DNA of 64,000 bases from Planctomycetota bacterium (lineage in GTDB: Bacteria; Planctomycetota; Planctomycetia; Pirellulales; Pirellulaceae), in the NCBI GenBank assembly GCA_014238905.1, contig JABAAE010000001.1, positions 108,712 to 172,711 on the forward strand, read 5' to 3'. A model generated the notes under the pieces. It was given only the letters and a program-made list of their open reading frames with translations, was not told the DNA's origin and made no database searches. Made by a program: the position numbers and the translations under genes. Shown one piece after another: positions 43,646 through 53,657 of this stretch (position 1 is the first letter of the stretch; each line of letters opens with the position of its first letter).

Positions 43646-46600
43646 TTATGAAGCCAGCTGGTCCTTCATCCATTCCAGGATCGACGCACTGGTTTTGTCA
43701 GCTTCTTGATATTGCTCATAAAGGTTTTCGATCTCATCCCAATTTTCGTACATAACAGAAATTTCATTTGGGCTTGCCGCGCCCAGCAACTCGAACAGGT
43801 TGTCCTGCGGGTTTCGATACGGTCTTACCGTTGCGGGGGAATCAACCATCGGTGAATAGCTTTGGGGCTGAAGGAACGACGGCGATAAAGAGGCACCGGT
43901 ACTGATGCGTTCAAAGCGGAGATATTCGACCGCAACGCTACTGGGCGTCGTATCTCCATTTCTTCGGTAACGGTCGAATATTCGTACCCAAACGTCCGAC
44001 ACATCCTCCGGTAAAGCAATTGACCTGTTGATAGTTTTAATACCATCGGCGGATGTCAGCCTGGCCAGAGACGACCACTTGGTCCCGTCCGTCGAGTACA
44101 CCATTTGAAAATCATCCAAGTCAGCTTGGCTGGTGATTTCCACTTGGCCACGGAATAGCACTTGTGTCTCACCGCTGAGATCAAACTTCCATCGATGATC
44201 CATTCGTGTCCGATTCCCACCTGCGAAAATCTCCTCGGTCACTGACTCGGTATTTGCGTCATCGAACCAACCTTGGGTGTAGTTCAAATCATGGCTCCCA
44301 CGCAAAGTGAATTCCCAATTGGACTCGTGACTGACGAGGTCGTTATCTTTGATTTTGACGGAGGCAACCTCATCACCAACCAGTCGATAATTGTCGCCGA
44401 CCAAGAGGCGAATCTCAACGGACTCCGATCCCTCCGAAAACCCATCATCGGTCGGCGTGATATACAACCGGGTCCTCAAGGCGCCTGCCGGGATGATCGC
44501 TGACCCGCTCAACGTCTCGGCGTAGTCGGAACTGTCGGCTGTGCCACCCACTTCGTAGAACACTTCGATATCATGATCCAAACGCCTTCGGTCAGACAGT
44601 TGAAGCCAGAATTGCCCTTTGTCGCGGCCCTCTTCTCCTTCCGGGTCAAAGGCCAAAACTTGGACACCTTCTTTGGCTTCGGTCAAGCGCCGAGAGGTAA
44701 AAAACAATCGTTCGATGGATATCGTCCCCAATTCGCTGTCATCATCGGATCCCCGTTTAGTGTCAACGACGCGAACCGTGATTTTGGTGTCGTTTTCAAG
44801 AGATGGGTCATCAATGATTTTGGAATAACGCCAGCTCTCGTTTTCGGTCGTCGTCACCAAAGTTTTCCAACCAGAAGTCCCCTCCACCTGATACTGGAAA
44901 CGAAACTGCTCACTGGATGAATCATGGCTGGCATTGACGACAAACTCCAGCGAGGAATCCGCGCCCACCAAATCAAATTCCCAGCGGTGTTCCAACCGGC
45001 TCCGTTGGTTACCCTGAAAAAGCGTTTCCTGGAGACTCTGGGCCGAGTGGTTCCTCCAATAAGTGTCGCGATAGGTACCTTGGATTTTTCCAAATATCGT
45101 ATGGTCATAGGACGTATACGATCTCTTTTTCGTTGTTACCCCGACATCGATCACTTGTGTTGTGCTTGCATTGTCTTCCCGGGTGGCGAGGTCATTGTCC
45201 AAGCCACCATCTTCCACGCTAACATAGATATTGCCGCGGCCCAGTTCTCCGGGAGCTGTGCTGAAATACAGCTTGCCGGCCGTACCACTTGTGTAATCAA
45301 TCAAAATATCCGTTAGGAAATCAGGGTTGTCAGTATTGACCGAAATCGCAACGGGTTGATCCGACTCGTTGGGGCCAGGTCCGATATTCGATAGATTAAC
45401 CAACTTGTCAATCACCGACTCGCTGAAATCAAATTCCTCTTGGACCCTCAGGGTGGGTGCATCATTGACCGAATCGACGGTGATCTGAAAGGACATCTCC
45501 AGAACCCCATTGTCCTCTTGGGTGGAAAGATCGTTGTCCGTTCCGCCATCTTCCAGAATGACCGTGATCATCGAGGCACCATGCGAGTTTCTAACCGGTG
45601 TGAAATGCAGCATTCCAGTCGAAGATGGATCGCTGTAGTCCACTTGCGGAGCCTGAATCAGATCCGGATTGCTACTCGTTGCTGAAATCGCCAACACCTG
45701 GGTTTCGTCGCCGCCTGGTGAAATTCCGGTCAGATCCATCACCTGCGGACCAGCGTCCTCGGAAAGAACCAAATCGTCAATCGAATCCAGCGTTGGCAGG
45801 AGATTGACTGCGGTCATTTCGAGGTCATTGCCGTCACCACCGAGATAGGAGACCTGCATCATAGTCCCATTGAAAGCGATAAAACCGCCTTCATTCACCA
45901 ATCCGCCATCATAGAACCACTTGCCAACGATCGCGTCCGTACCATCGTTATCGATCAGGATAAAGCTTTCACCGACTTGCGGTTGGTAACTGCCGGTCAA
46001 ATCGAGACCGCCCAGTTCCACGGTTCCTTCAATGTCCAGCTGATCATATTGGGATTCAGGTGCAGGGCCATTGATTCTGGCAACCCAAACTCCTCCTCCC
46101 CACGCAACCGTCGTCGCAGAAAAATCGTTCGCCACGTCCCACATACCAATGGAAGCATCGATCAGAATCTGTCCCGAGGCCGAGATGGCCGTGCCAGTAT
46201 TGCCGTCAACAAACAATCCAAATGATGCCTCATCCGGCGAAGGGAAACCGACAATTGTCAGATCGCCCTCTGATTGAATTTGGCCATTGTCTGCCATGTA
46301 CAATCCAGAGCGTTGGTTGCCAGCGCCGGTTGCCTCGATTCTGATATCACCTCCCAGTGAACCGATCGTAGACTTGACTCCATCTTTTTCGCGGAGCACG
46401 AAGACACCATTTCCGATTGCGCCCCCTTGCCCAACAATGATGGTATCCAAGTCGACCGGTCCACGAATCAAGCCGCCGTCTTCAACTCCAACGCCAACCG
46501 AGCTGACACCCGTACCTCCTGTGCCGGTCACCGTTAAAACTCCACCCCCAGATGTTATCGTCGAACGACGACCATCATCTGATTGATCGCTGAGAAGAAC

Positions 46601-49054
46601 ACCGTGATCGCCCAGAGTTTCGCTATGACCTCCGTTTCCTTCAACCGTTACGCTACCCGTTGCACCCGCGGTGATGACCCCGCCCTGCCAAAGCCAAACG
46701 CCAAAGTTATTACCTGACAGAGCCGTGCCACCCCCCTGCCCCTCGACCAGAACATCGCCGCCGTTTGAGGTGATTCTCGCATCTCCCAATTCACCACTGA
46801 CGAAAACCCCTTGATTACCACCCCCACTAGAAATTCCGCCGGTACCCGTGACGGTAACATCCCCCATTGCACCAGCAGAAACGATTCCTTGATTAGCGAT
46901 CACGACACCCTTTGAATGGCTTTTTGTACCGTTTCCGCCTTGGCCCATGACGAAAACGTCACCCCCGCGAGAGGTGATGGTCGCATCAAAGTTGCCATCG
47001 GTAGAACTGTGGCCGACCCATATGCCAGAATTAGATACTCCTCCAGACTCGCCACCTGTCGCTGAAACCGAGAGAGGAGAATCTTCGGGGCCCTCGAGCT
47101 TGCCACCGTATTGAACGACAACACCCCAGTTGTGTTCACTCTCTTCAGACGCACTCCCACCCCCGACTCCGTTAATGTCGACGATTCCTCCACGCGAAGT
47201 GATTTCTGCCACTTGGTCGTTTGCTGCACCAGCCACCCACACACCGTAGTTTCGAATTCCCGCCGTTTTTCCACCATGGCCTTCGATTTGCAGTAGCTCT
47301 GCAGAGGGCGCTTCAATCAATCCGCCATTTTGTACGTAAACGCCCGTGTTGAAATCTGCGGCACCAGTTCCACCGCCGGTACCTGAAACGGTGATTTTTC
47401 CGCCACCGGATGTGATGGTAGATCGTTGATCTTCGCCGCGTATTCCATGAACCAGGATTCCATGGTCATAACCACCCGTGCCTTGGCCACCAATTCCTTC
47501 GACAGTTACCTCACCCTCTCCTCCAGCGGTAATGACACCTCCCCCAAGCACCTCGACTCCTCGATTATTCAATGAACTGGGACCGCCTTGCCCCGTTCCC
47601 CGAATCAAAACGTCGCCGCCCGACGAGGTAATGCGAGCGTCTGCGACGCTTGCCGCGACACTCACTCCCAGATTGAACGGACCATTATCGTTTCCCCCCA
47701 CACCGGTAACGGTCACATCCCCCGTCCCGCCGGCAGAAACCACACCGCCATTCCAAACGGCAACACCTCGGTTGTAACCGACATCCCCAGTGCCGCCGCC
47801 CCTTCCATCGATGGTGACGTTACCGCCCCGAGACGTGATCGTTGCACCAACACCCTCTTCACTGGCACCGCTAACAACCACTCCCTGATCGTGACCTCCG
47901 GAGGCCGTACCGCCGACTCCCGAAACAACAAGCGCCTCATTTTCCGGGCCCTCGATGATCGCCCCGTTTAATACTTCCGTACCAGAGTTATACGCTGAGC
48001 CTGCTGTTCCCCCGGCAAAACCATTGATGGTGATTGGACCGCCAGCAGATGTGATAGTGGAAGATTGATCCGTATTACTGACACCCGCAATGCGGATTCC
48101 ATCATTATTATCTCCCGACGCGTTTCCACCGGTTCCTTCAAGAATGGTTGGTGAGTTGGCTGCGCCCCGAATCAAACCACCTTGCCACAATAATATTCCA
48201 ATATTGTTTCCAGAATCATTTGAGCCGCCTCCCCAACCATTGATCTCAAGTGTCCCCCCTTGCGAAACAATAGTAGACTCATCTCCGACAGATACACCAT
48301 GATTGCTGTTGACCTCGCCAAGCCCACCTCTTCCATTCATAACAACTTGACCCGCGGTTCCACCGGAGATGTTCGAGTCTTCGATATAGACGCCGATCGG
48401 ACTTGATAAAAACCCGCCCGAAGTTTCCAGCCCGCCTGTTCCATGAATTTCCAGATCCGCATCACCCAGGACTTCAATGGTGGAATCAATAATGCTGATC
48501 CCTTTTCCCAAATCAGTGCGGTACGTCTCCTGTTGGTTCGCACTCAATTGCAAATCGCCATGAATCGCGCTGACATCCGATCCGGCATTCACCAGAATGT
48601 TTTTTGAAGTTTCGGCGTTCAGCGACGCGGAACCGACAAACTGCGTTTTCCCCGAAAAAGTAATCTCGCCTGCATCCATTCGATCCAACCGGACCTCAAA
48701 CCTCTCGGTTACCGAGTTCAACCCGCTGTTGAGAAAATGAAAACTCCCCCCCGCCGCATAGTCGTCCACCTCGATCGAATCAAAAGCTGCAATCCCGATC
48801 GATGACACTGTCAGCAAATTGGTCCCGTTACCGGAAACATTTGCATTGTCAGTACCGATAAACTGACCGCTGTCCAGAGAAAATTCGTAGCCGTCCTCGG
48901 TGGCCTGGAAATAGACAGCCTGGTCCGCCGTATCGATCCGGAGGGCGAGCGAGTCACCGACATCCAGAAAACTGACGTCCGCCGCCAAAGGGAGCTTGTC
49001 TTCCAGTTTTTCGATTCGCAGGTTGCGGATAGAGGGCATGCGAGACGATTTCAT
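43646..49054 (-). CDS. Giant Gly-rich surface protein, LEPR-XLL-like start, Calx-beta domain
   Basis: 1802 residues. The N-terminus (RNLRIEKLEDKLPLAADV) matches the planctomycete LEPR-XLL-type export motif. Residues about 190-920 hold about a dozen variants of a 60-80 residue Gly/Thr/Val repeat alternating TITSxGGDVTIxGxGGG and NxGVxVxxGGxIxA, suggestive of a right-handed beta-helix. Residues about 1085-1310 are cadherin-like modules with VNDAPTL. There are two copies of a jelly-roll-like domain (HRWEFDLVG near 1365, HRWKFDLSG near 1618) flanking a Calx-beta domain (about 1460-1565). No transmembrane anchor was seen. It is likely an adhesin or matrix protein outside the cell. It stands alone. 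Confidence 0.88.
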   Translation of the reverse strand: MKSSRMPSIRNLRIEKLEDKLPLAADVSFLDVGDSLALRIDTADQAVYFQATEDGYEFSLDSGQFIGTDNANVSGNGTNLLTVSSIGIAAFDSIEVDDYAAGGSFHFLNSGLNSVTERFEVRLDRMDAGEITFSGKTQFVGSASLNAETSKNILVNAGSDVSAIHGDLQLSANQQETYRTDLGKGISIIDSTIEVLGDADLEIHGTGGLETSGGFLSSPIGVYIEDSNISGGTAGQVVMNGRGGLGEVNSNHGVSVGDESTIVSQGGTLEINGWGGGSNDSGNNIGILLWQGGLIRGAANSPTILEGTGGNASGDNNDGIRIAGVSNTDQSSTITSAGGPITINGFAGGTAGSAYNSGTEVLNGAIIEGPENEALVVSGVGGTASGGHDQGVVVSGASEEGVGATITSRGGNVTIDGRGGGTGDVGYNRGVAVWNGGVVSAGGTGDVTVTGVGGNDNGPFNLGVSVAASVADARITSSGGDVLIRGTGQGGPSSLNNRGVEVLGGGVITAGGEGEVTVEGIGGQGTGGYDHGILVHGIRGEDQRSTITSGGGKITVSGTGGGTGAADFNTGVYVQNGGLIEAPSAELLQIEGHGGKTAGIRNYGVWVAGAANDQVAEITSRGGIVDINGVGGGSASEESEHNWGVVVQYGGKLEGPEDSPLSVSATGGESGGVSNSGIWVGHSSTDGNFDATITSRGGDVFVMGQGGNGTKSHSKGVVIANQGIVSAGAMGDVTVTGTGGISSGGGNQGVFVSGELGDARITSNGGDVLVEGQGGGTALSGNNFGVWLWQGGVITAGATGSVTVEGNGGHSETLGDHGVLLSDQSDDGRRSTITSGGGVLTVTGTGGTGVSSVGVGVEDGGLIRGPVDLDTIIVGQGGAIGNGVFVLREKDGVKSTIGSLGGDIRIEATGAGNQRSGLYMADNGQIQSEGDLTIVGFPSPDEASFGLFVDGNTGTAISASGQILIDASIGMWDVANDFSATTVAWGGGVWVARINGPAPESQYDQLDIEGTVELGGLDLTGSYQPQVGESFILIDNDGTDAIVGKWFYDGGLVNEGGFIAFNGTMMQVSYLGGDGNDLEMTAVNLLPTLDSIDDLVLSEDAGPQVMDLTGISPGGDETQVLAISATSSNPDLIQAPQVDYSDPSSTGMLHFTPVRNSHGASMITVILEDGGTDNDLSTQEDNGVLEMSFQITVDSVNDAPTLRVQEEFDFSESVIDKLVNLSNIGPGPNESDQPVAISVNTDNPDFLTDILIDYTSGTAGKLYFSTAPGELGRGNIYVSVEDGGLDNDLATREDNASTTQVIDVGVTTKKRSYTSYDHTIFGKIQGTYRDTYWRNHSAQSLQETLFQGNQRSRLEHRWEFDLVGADSSLEFVVNASHDSSSEQFRFQYQVEGTSGWKTLVTTTENESWRYSKIIDDPSLENDTKITVRVVDTKRGSDDDSELGTISIERLFFTSRRLTEAKEGVQVLAFDPEGEEGRDKGQFWLQLSDRRRLDHDIEVFYEVGGTADSSDYAETLSGSAIIPAGALRTRLYITPTDDGFSEGSESVEIRLLVGDNYRLVGDEVASVKIKDNDLVSHESNWEFTLRGSHDLNYTQGWFDDANTESVTEEIFAGGNRTRMDHRWKFDLSGETQVLFRGQVEITSQADLDDFQMVYSTDGTKWSSLARLTSADGIKTINRSIALPEDVSDVWVRIFDRYRRNGDTTPSSVAVEYLRFERISTGASLSPSFLQPQSYSPMVDSPATVRPYRNPQDNLFELLGAASPNEISVMYENWDEIENLYEQYQEADKTSASILEWMKDQLAS

Positions 49055-49824
49055 AGGACGTTTTACCAGTAGCAGGGTGATGCAGTATCGACGATAAATG
49101 AAAATTGATGGCTAACGCCCAGCATCGCTAAGAAGAGAGCATTAAAAAAACAACCGGTTCGGGATTTTTTCGATGGAGGAAGAAAATCGAAAAACTGTCG
49201 TAATTGATGATCCTGTTGCTGGATTTCAACAGCGTTAAGGATGTTAAGGGCGGGTATGAATTAAGCTCAGTATATTTGTCTAAATTGACTTTGCAACACT
49301 CAAGTTGCCTTCCCGATTTGAACAGCTTACGACGAGGCCCAGTGTTCACCCGCGAAACTGTCTCCGAAAAATATCGGGGAAGTCCCGAACCGTTAACGCT
49401 TTTGAAACTGAAAGTTGAGCCACAGATCCGGTTCGATTCAGTCTTCTTTTTGATAATCCAACGTTGTCGTGGTCTGTCGTCTCCACCAAAGGATCGCCGG
49501 CACCGAATCCTGCAAATCCACCTTGAAATCAACTCAGACTGGTTAACGCAATTAATGCTCCGGATGAACTCGATGGCACTAAATCGAGTCATCGACGTAT
49601 TGCATTCCATTCTGAATCCGTCAAATTATGTCGTAAGAGGTGGCTCCTCCTTCAGGTACCGTGCAACAAAATACGGAGAGGGTGGAGATGCCGCCGAGCT
49701 GCTCGAGGTTTCCAACCAAGCGGGGCGTTGACAACTCTGCGGCGGCGGCCATAACCGTGGTTACCAGCGATTAGTGCGTACCTGATTTTCTGCAGCAGTT
49801 TTTAGATAGCTTAGCGTCAGCCCC
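49055..49824. other. 770-bp gene-poor region between divergent genes
   Basis: Two overlapping antisense frames (49128-49610 minus, 49204-49731 plus) are long but lack motifs, signals and ribosome sites, so neither is called. The region carries the promoters for the giant protein and the hydroxy-acid oxidase. No RNA structure was recognised. Confidence 0.45.
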
Positions 49825-50988
49825 ATGCGATCCCATTTCAATTCCGAATATCCGTCTGTCGAACACCTGAGAGCAAAAGCCAAGTCCCGGATGCCTGGCT
49901 TCGCGTACGATTATCTCACCGCCGGCTGCTTTACCGAAATCAACCTAGCGAGGAACAATAGCGACATTCGCAAAGTGCAGCTCAAACCTTGGTATCTGCG
50001 TGATTTCGACGGGGCAGATCAAACCACCGAATTGTTCGGTGAAACCTATGAAGCGCCTTTTGGAATCGCGCCGGTCGGTTTGCAAGGACTAATGTGGCCC
50101 AGAGCATGCGAGTATTTGGCCCAGGCTGCTGTCGATCACAAGATCCCATTTACGCTGTCCACGGTCAGCACCGCCAGCATAGAAGACATTGGAAAGATCA
50201 CCGACGGCAAGTTTTTATTTCAACTCTACCATCCTGCCGAAAATGAATTACGCGACAAACTGCTGGAACGGGCTTGGGAGGCGGGTTGCCGCACGCTTGT
50301 GATTTTGGCAGACACACCTACCTTTGCCTATCGGCCAAAAGAAATCCGTAATGGCTTATCGATTCCTCCGAGGATGACCCCGCGAAACATCGTTCAGATG
50401 TCGTTGAGCCCAACTTGGGCGATGGGACAATTAATCGCCGGCAAGCCAGAGTTCAAGACGATGAAACCCTATATCCCCAAGGGTCTGAACATGAAACATC
50501 TGGGCTTGTTCATGAACAAAACCTTTTCTGGGCGGCTTACCGAAACCAAAATCGCGGCGATTCGTGAAAAGTGGCAAGGCAACTTGGTCGTCAAAGGAAT
50601 CGTTAATCCAGATGACGCCACGGTCGCGGTCAAACATGGATTGGACGGTTTGATCGTCTCCAACCACGGTGGTCGACAGCTTGATCGTGGACAATCAACC
50701 ATCGTTCCCCTCGTCAAACTTGTGCAGGATTTCAGCAGCAAGTTAAAAGTGATGATTGACGGTGGAATGTACTCCGGCGCTGACATCGCGGCCTGCCTGG
50801 CCTGCGGGGCCGACTTTGCATTCATGGGACGGACTCCGATGTTTGGCGTTTGTGCGTTGGGCAAGTATGGTGGTCATCACACTTTTGAAATGCTCAAAAA
50901 ACAATTGCAACAGGTGATGGAGCAGGTCGGTTGTGCAAAAGCACGTGACCTACGGGACCATCTGATTGCGAAGAGCGTACCCGTCTGA
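49825..50988 (+). CDS. FMN-dependent alpha-hydroxy-acid oxidase/dehydrogenase
   Basis: The 387-residue TIM-barrel flavoprotein carries the full family pattern: FAYDYLTAGCFTEIN, FGIAPVGLQGLMWP, FQLYHP, LADTPTFAYRPKE, LVVKGIVNPDDA, and the active-site SNHGGRQLD with the catalytic base His281 and substrate-binding Arg, then IDGGMYSGADI. Members oxidise L-lactate, glycolate or longer 2-hydroxy acids. Which one cannot be told. There is no signal peptide, so it is cytosolic. The gene is single; the sulfatase lies 350 bases downstream. Confidence 0.92.
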   Translation: MRSHFNSEYPSVEHLRAKAKSRMPGFAYDYLTAGCFTEINLARNNSDIRKVQLKPWYLRDFDGADQTTELFGETYEAPFGIAPVGLQGLMWPRACEYLAQAAVDHKIPFTLSTVSTASIEDIGKITDGKFLFQLYHPAENELRDKLLERAWEAGCRTLVILADTPTFAYRPKEIRNGLSIPPRMTPRNIVQMSLSPTWAMGQLIAGKPEFKTMKPYIPKGLNMKHLGLFMNKTFSGRLTETKIAAIREKWQGNLVVKGIVNPDDATVAVKHGLDGLIVSNHGGRQLDRGQSTIVPLVKLVQDFSSKLKVMIDGGMYSGADIAACLACGADFAFMGRTPMFGVCALGKYGGHHTFEMLKKQLQQVMEQVGCAKARDLRDHLIAKSVPV

Positions 50989-51338
50989 TCTTCCATTTCC
51001 TGACTTCACGGCTAGCGATCATTCGGTTTCACCCGGGCGGAACATCAGGCGGAAAGCTCCGTTTTACCAGGCCAGCTATTTTCGCATTCTGAATGAGACT
51101 GGATGAGAATAGCATCGCAGATGCTGAAGACGTCATCACAACACACCCACTTGCGAATCGACTACAAAGATTCCCGTTAAAAACCATGCACGCCCGAAGA
51201 TTTCTGCTCTAAGTGCTAGAATCTATCGCGATGATTTTGTGAATCGAGCAGCGTTGGATAAGATGCAGTGTCAACACAGACATCATCGAAATCGGCATCA
51301 ATGAAGTTCTTAACGACTAAGCCAAGGAAATCAACTCA
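50989..51338. other. Intergenic region before the sulfatase
   Basis: No gene or clear structure was recognised in this stretch. The sulfatase promoter is expected here. Confidence 0.4.
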
Positions 51339-52904
51339 ATGAAAACCCCCATTAATCGAACTTCACTGCCGTTAATATTCTGCCTGGCGTTGAATGCAAT
51401 CGCCTACTCCGAACAACCCAACATCATTATCTATATGGTCGATGACCTAGGCTGGAACCACATCGGCGTGGAGCAGGTGACGATGGGAACGCACAACAAA
51501 AAGTACGTGACACCCCATTTGGCCCGTCTCGCCAAGGAAGGATTAAGTTTTACGCACGCTTATGCGCAACCGAATTGCGCCCCGACCCGGGCCGCCATAC
51601 TGTCGGGGCAGTACCCGGCAAGGATTCACAACGATGTCTATGTCGTGGGGAATCTTAATCGCAATGGTAAAAACGGGATCAGCAAGAAGAATGCGAAGTT
51701 CATCGGCCCGAAGCAAAGCGAGGACGTCTCGGCGAAAGCAATCACCATTGCCGAAGCACTGAAAAACAACGGCTACGCCACCGCACACATCGGTAAATAT
51801 CACGTGGGCGGCCACCAGGATGAATCCACCATGCCGGAAAATGTCGGATTCGATATCAATATCGGGGGTCACGCCCAAGGCCATCAGCCAAGCTGCTTCG
51901 CCACCAAGAAAGATGGCGAATGGAAATTTAAGGGCGTTGGCCTGGGGCATTTCGACCGTTTTGGAAAGCCGTACAGTGAGCCTTACATCAAAAGACGCGA
52001 CCTTCCCACTGAACTGGTCGGTACGCCCAAGCACATCAGCGATGCAGTCGGAGATGCGTTGGAAGAAACCGTCGGCAAACTACATGCTACCGGCAAGCCT
52101 TTCTACTTGCAGTTTCATACCTATGCTGTTCACGGTCCAGTGCGGTCACGGCCAGACCTGAAAAAAATCTTTCAGACCAAAGGTGCAGGTCAGGCTGAAT
52201 ATCTCGGATTCATCGCTGGCGTCGACGAGAATCTGAAACGTTTGCTGGATCTGCTGGACGATCCGAACGGTGATGGCAATCAGTCGGACAGCATTGCCAA
52301 AGAGACGCTGGTGTTGTTCACCTCCGATAATGGAGGCACCCATGCGGACAACCTTCCGCTAAGGGGCAAGAAAGGGATGCTGACCGAAGGTGGAATTCGT
52401 GTACCGCTCATCGCACGTTGGCCCGGCACGATCGCTTCAGGTAAGACCAGCCATCGCAAAATCCATTGCCTCGACTATTATCCCACCTGCCTACAGTTAG
52501 CCGGCAACAAGTGGAGTCCTTCTCTAACAGAACACCCGCTAGATGGAGAATCGTTCGAGCATGTCCTACGGAATCCCAATACCAATGAAAAACGTGACCC
52601 TATTTTTTATCTATTTCCCGGTTACATGGATTACCGCGCTCAGCCCACCGTCGTTGCTATCGATGATCTCGAAAATAAACGGTACAAAATTTACTACTAC
52701 TACGAATCCGATACCTGGGAATTGTACTGTCTCACCGACGATCAGCCCGAGGCTGTCAACCTGATAGAATCACATCCGAAAATTGCCTCCAGCCTTTCGA
52801 AGAAGATCAGGGCCTGGTTGGCGAATAAGCATCCCACCTGGAAACCGAAGTATCCAATCGAAAAAAAGAGTGGTGAGCCTGCGGGGCCGCCGCCCGTTTT
52901 CTAA
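51339..52904 (+). CDS. Secreted formylglycine-dependent sulfatase (arylsulfatase type)
   Basis: The 521-residue protein has a signal peptide (residues 1-24) and the type I sulfatase pattern: DD at 35-36 as metal ligands (MVDDLGWNHIG), Cys80 in NCAPTR as the residue converted to formylglycine, GKYHVGG, FLQFHTYAVHGP and TSDNGG for the second metal ligand pair. It hydrolyses sulfate esters, probably of algal polysaccharides, in the periplasm or outside. Planctomycetes carry many of these. An anaerobic or formylglycine-generating maturase is needed and is not in the window. A 17-bp tandem repeat begins five bases past the stop. Confidence 0.94.
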   Translation: MKTPINRTSLPLIFCLALNAIAYSEQPNIIIYMVDDLGWNHIGVEQVTMGTHNKKYVTPHLARLAKEGLSFTHAYAQPNCAPTRAAILSGQYPARIHNDVYVVGNLNRNGKNGISKKNAKFIGPKQSEDVSAKAITIAEALKNNGYATAHIGKYHVGGHQDESTMPENVGFDINIGGHAQGHQPSCFATKKDGEWKFKGVGLGHFDRFGKPYSEPYIKRRDLPTELVGTPKHISDAVGDALEETVGKLHATGKPFYLQFHTYAVHGPVRSRPDLKKIFQTKGAGQAEYLGFIAGVDENLKRLLDLLDDPNGDGNQSDSIAKETLVLFTSDNGGTHADNLPLRGKKGMLTEGGIRVPLIARWPGTIASGKTSHRKIHCLDYYPTCLQLAGNKWSPSLTEHPLDGESFEHVLRNPNTNEKRDPIFYLFPGYMDYRAQPTVVAIDDLENKRYKIYYYYESDTWELYCLTDDQPEAVNLIESHPKIASSLSKKIRAWLANKHPTWKPKYPIEKKSGEPAGPPPVF

Positions 52905-52909
52905 CGGGA

Positions 52910-52977
52910 CCGTTGTCCTTGGTAACCCGTTGTCCTTGGTAACCCGTTGTCCTTGGTAACCCGTTGTCCTTGGTAAC
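52910..52977. repeat. 17-bp perfect tandem repeat, four copies
   Basis: Four identical head-to-tail copies of ccgttgtccttggtaac follow the sulfatase stop. The perfect identity suggests recent expansion by slippage. A short inverted pair cccgtt/aacggg just before it spans the sulfatase stop codon. Confidence 0.92.
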
Positions 52978-53657
52978 ACAGAGTGGCAACATCACTGCTC
53001 AACCTGCTTGTTTATGTGTACGCGGTGGGCAGGGTGAAGGGTGTGGTCTCTTAGGGTTTCGATGGCTCGATATGACTGAACGATTTTGGACAAACAAAAT
53101 GATCAACTAAAAAAAGACCACGGGCTTACCACTGAAATAAGGCATCTCCTAGTCATCATCCAGACAATTTCTTTTTGAAAGCGTGCCTTGATCCACATTG
53201 GAGGCAGATCCTCGCAAATCACTTTTGCGACAGCCAGACAAGGCATCCGAACCCATTCTCAAATAGAGCATCCTCTCATTGGCTTCGAAAGACTTTCCGG
53301 TCATTGAACACTCAGACAACAACACCACGGCTCTTTTGAAATAGCCTGGGGAATACCACACCAGCACTCGGGTGAATGCATTGCCCGTGGACTGCTGAGC
53401 CATGGCGGCTCGCCATCTAGGCTGCCGACAAACTCGAATCAGTTTACAACAGCCCAATACTGCCAAAATCACGCTGAGGATGTCGTAAAACGCCTGAGAA
53501 ATCCGTCCTGGGTGGACGGACTGGGGTATAATATCCTGTCGTGAAGAAGATTTGGAAATCGACTTTGGAAGTAACGGTTTTTTTCTGTATCATCGCGGTG
53601 GTCGTCATCAAAACCATCGCGTCGACCGGAGCTTTGCTGAGAAGAAAATATAGCTTA
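52978..53657. other. Gene-poor region upstream of the DUF1592 gene
   Basis: A 107-codon minus frame (53149-53472) has some protein-like composition from a MAQQS methionine onward, but no motif or ribosome site, so it is left uncalled. In the adjoining part, GTG 53541 offers a longer start for the next gene. Confidence 0.4.

Noticed and set aside
49128..49731. Antisense pair of 160- and 175-codon frames
   Set aside because: They overlap each other in an intergenic region and neither has coding signals. Both cannot be real, and nothing favours one.
53149..53472. 107-codon minus frame before the DUF1592 gene
   Set aside because: Composition is mildly protein-like, but there is no motif, signal peptide or Shine-Dalgarno, so it is recorded only as a possibility.
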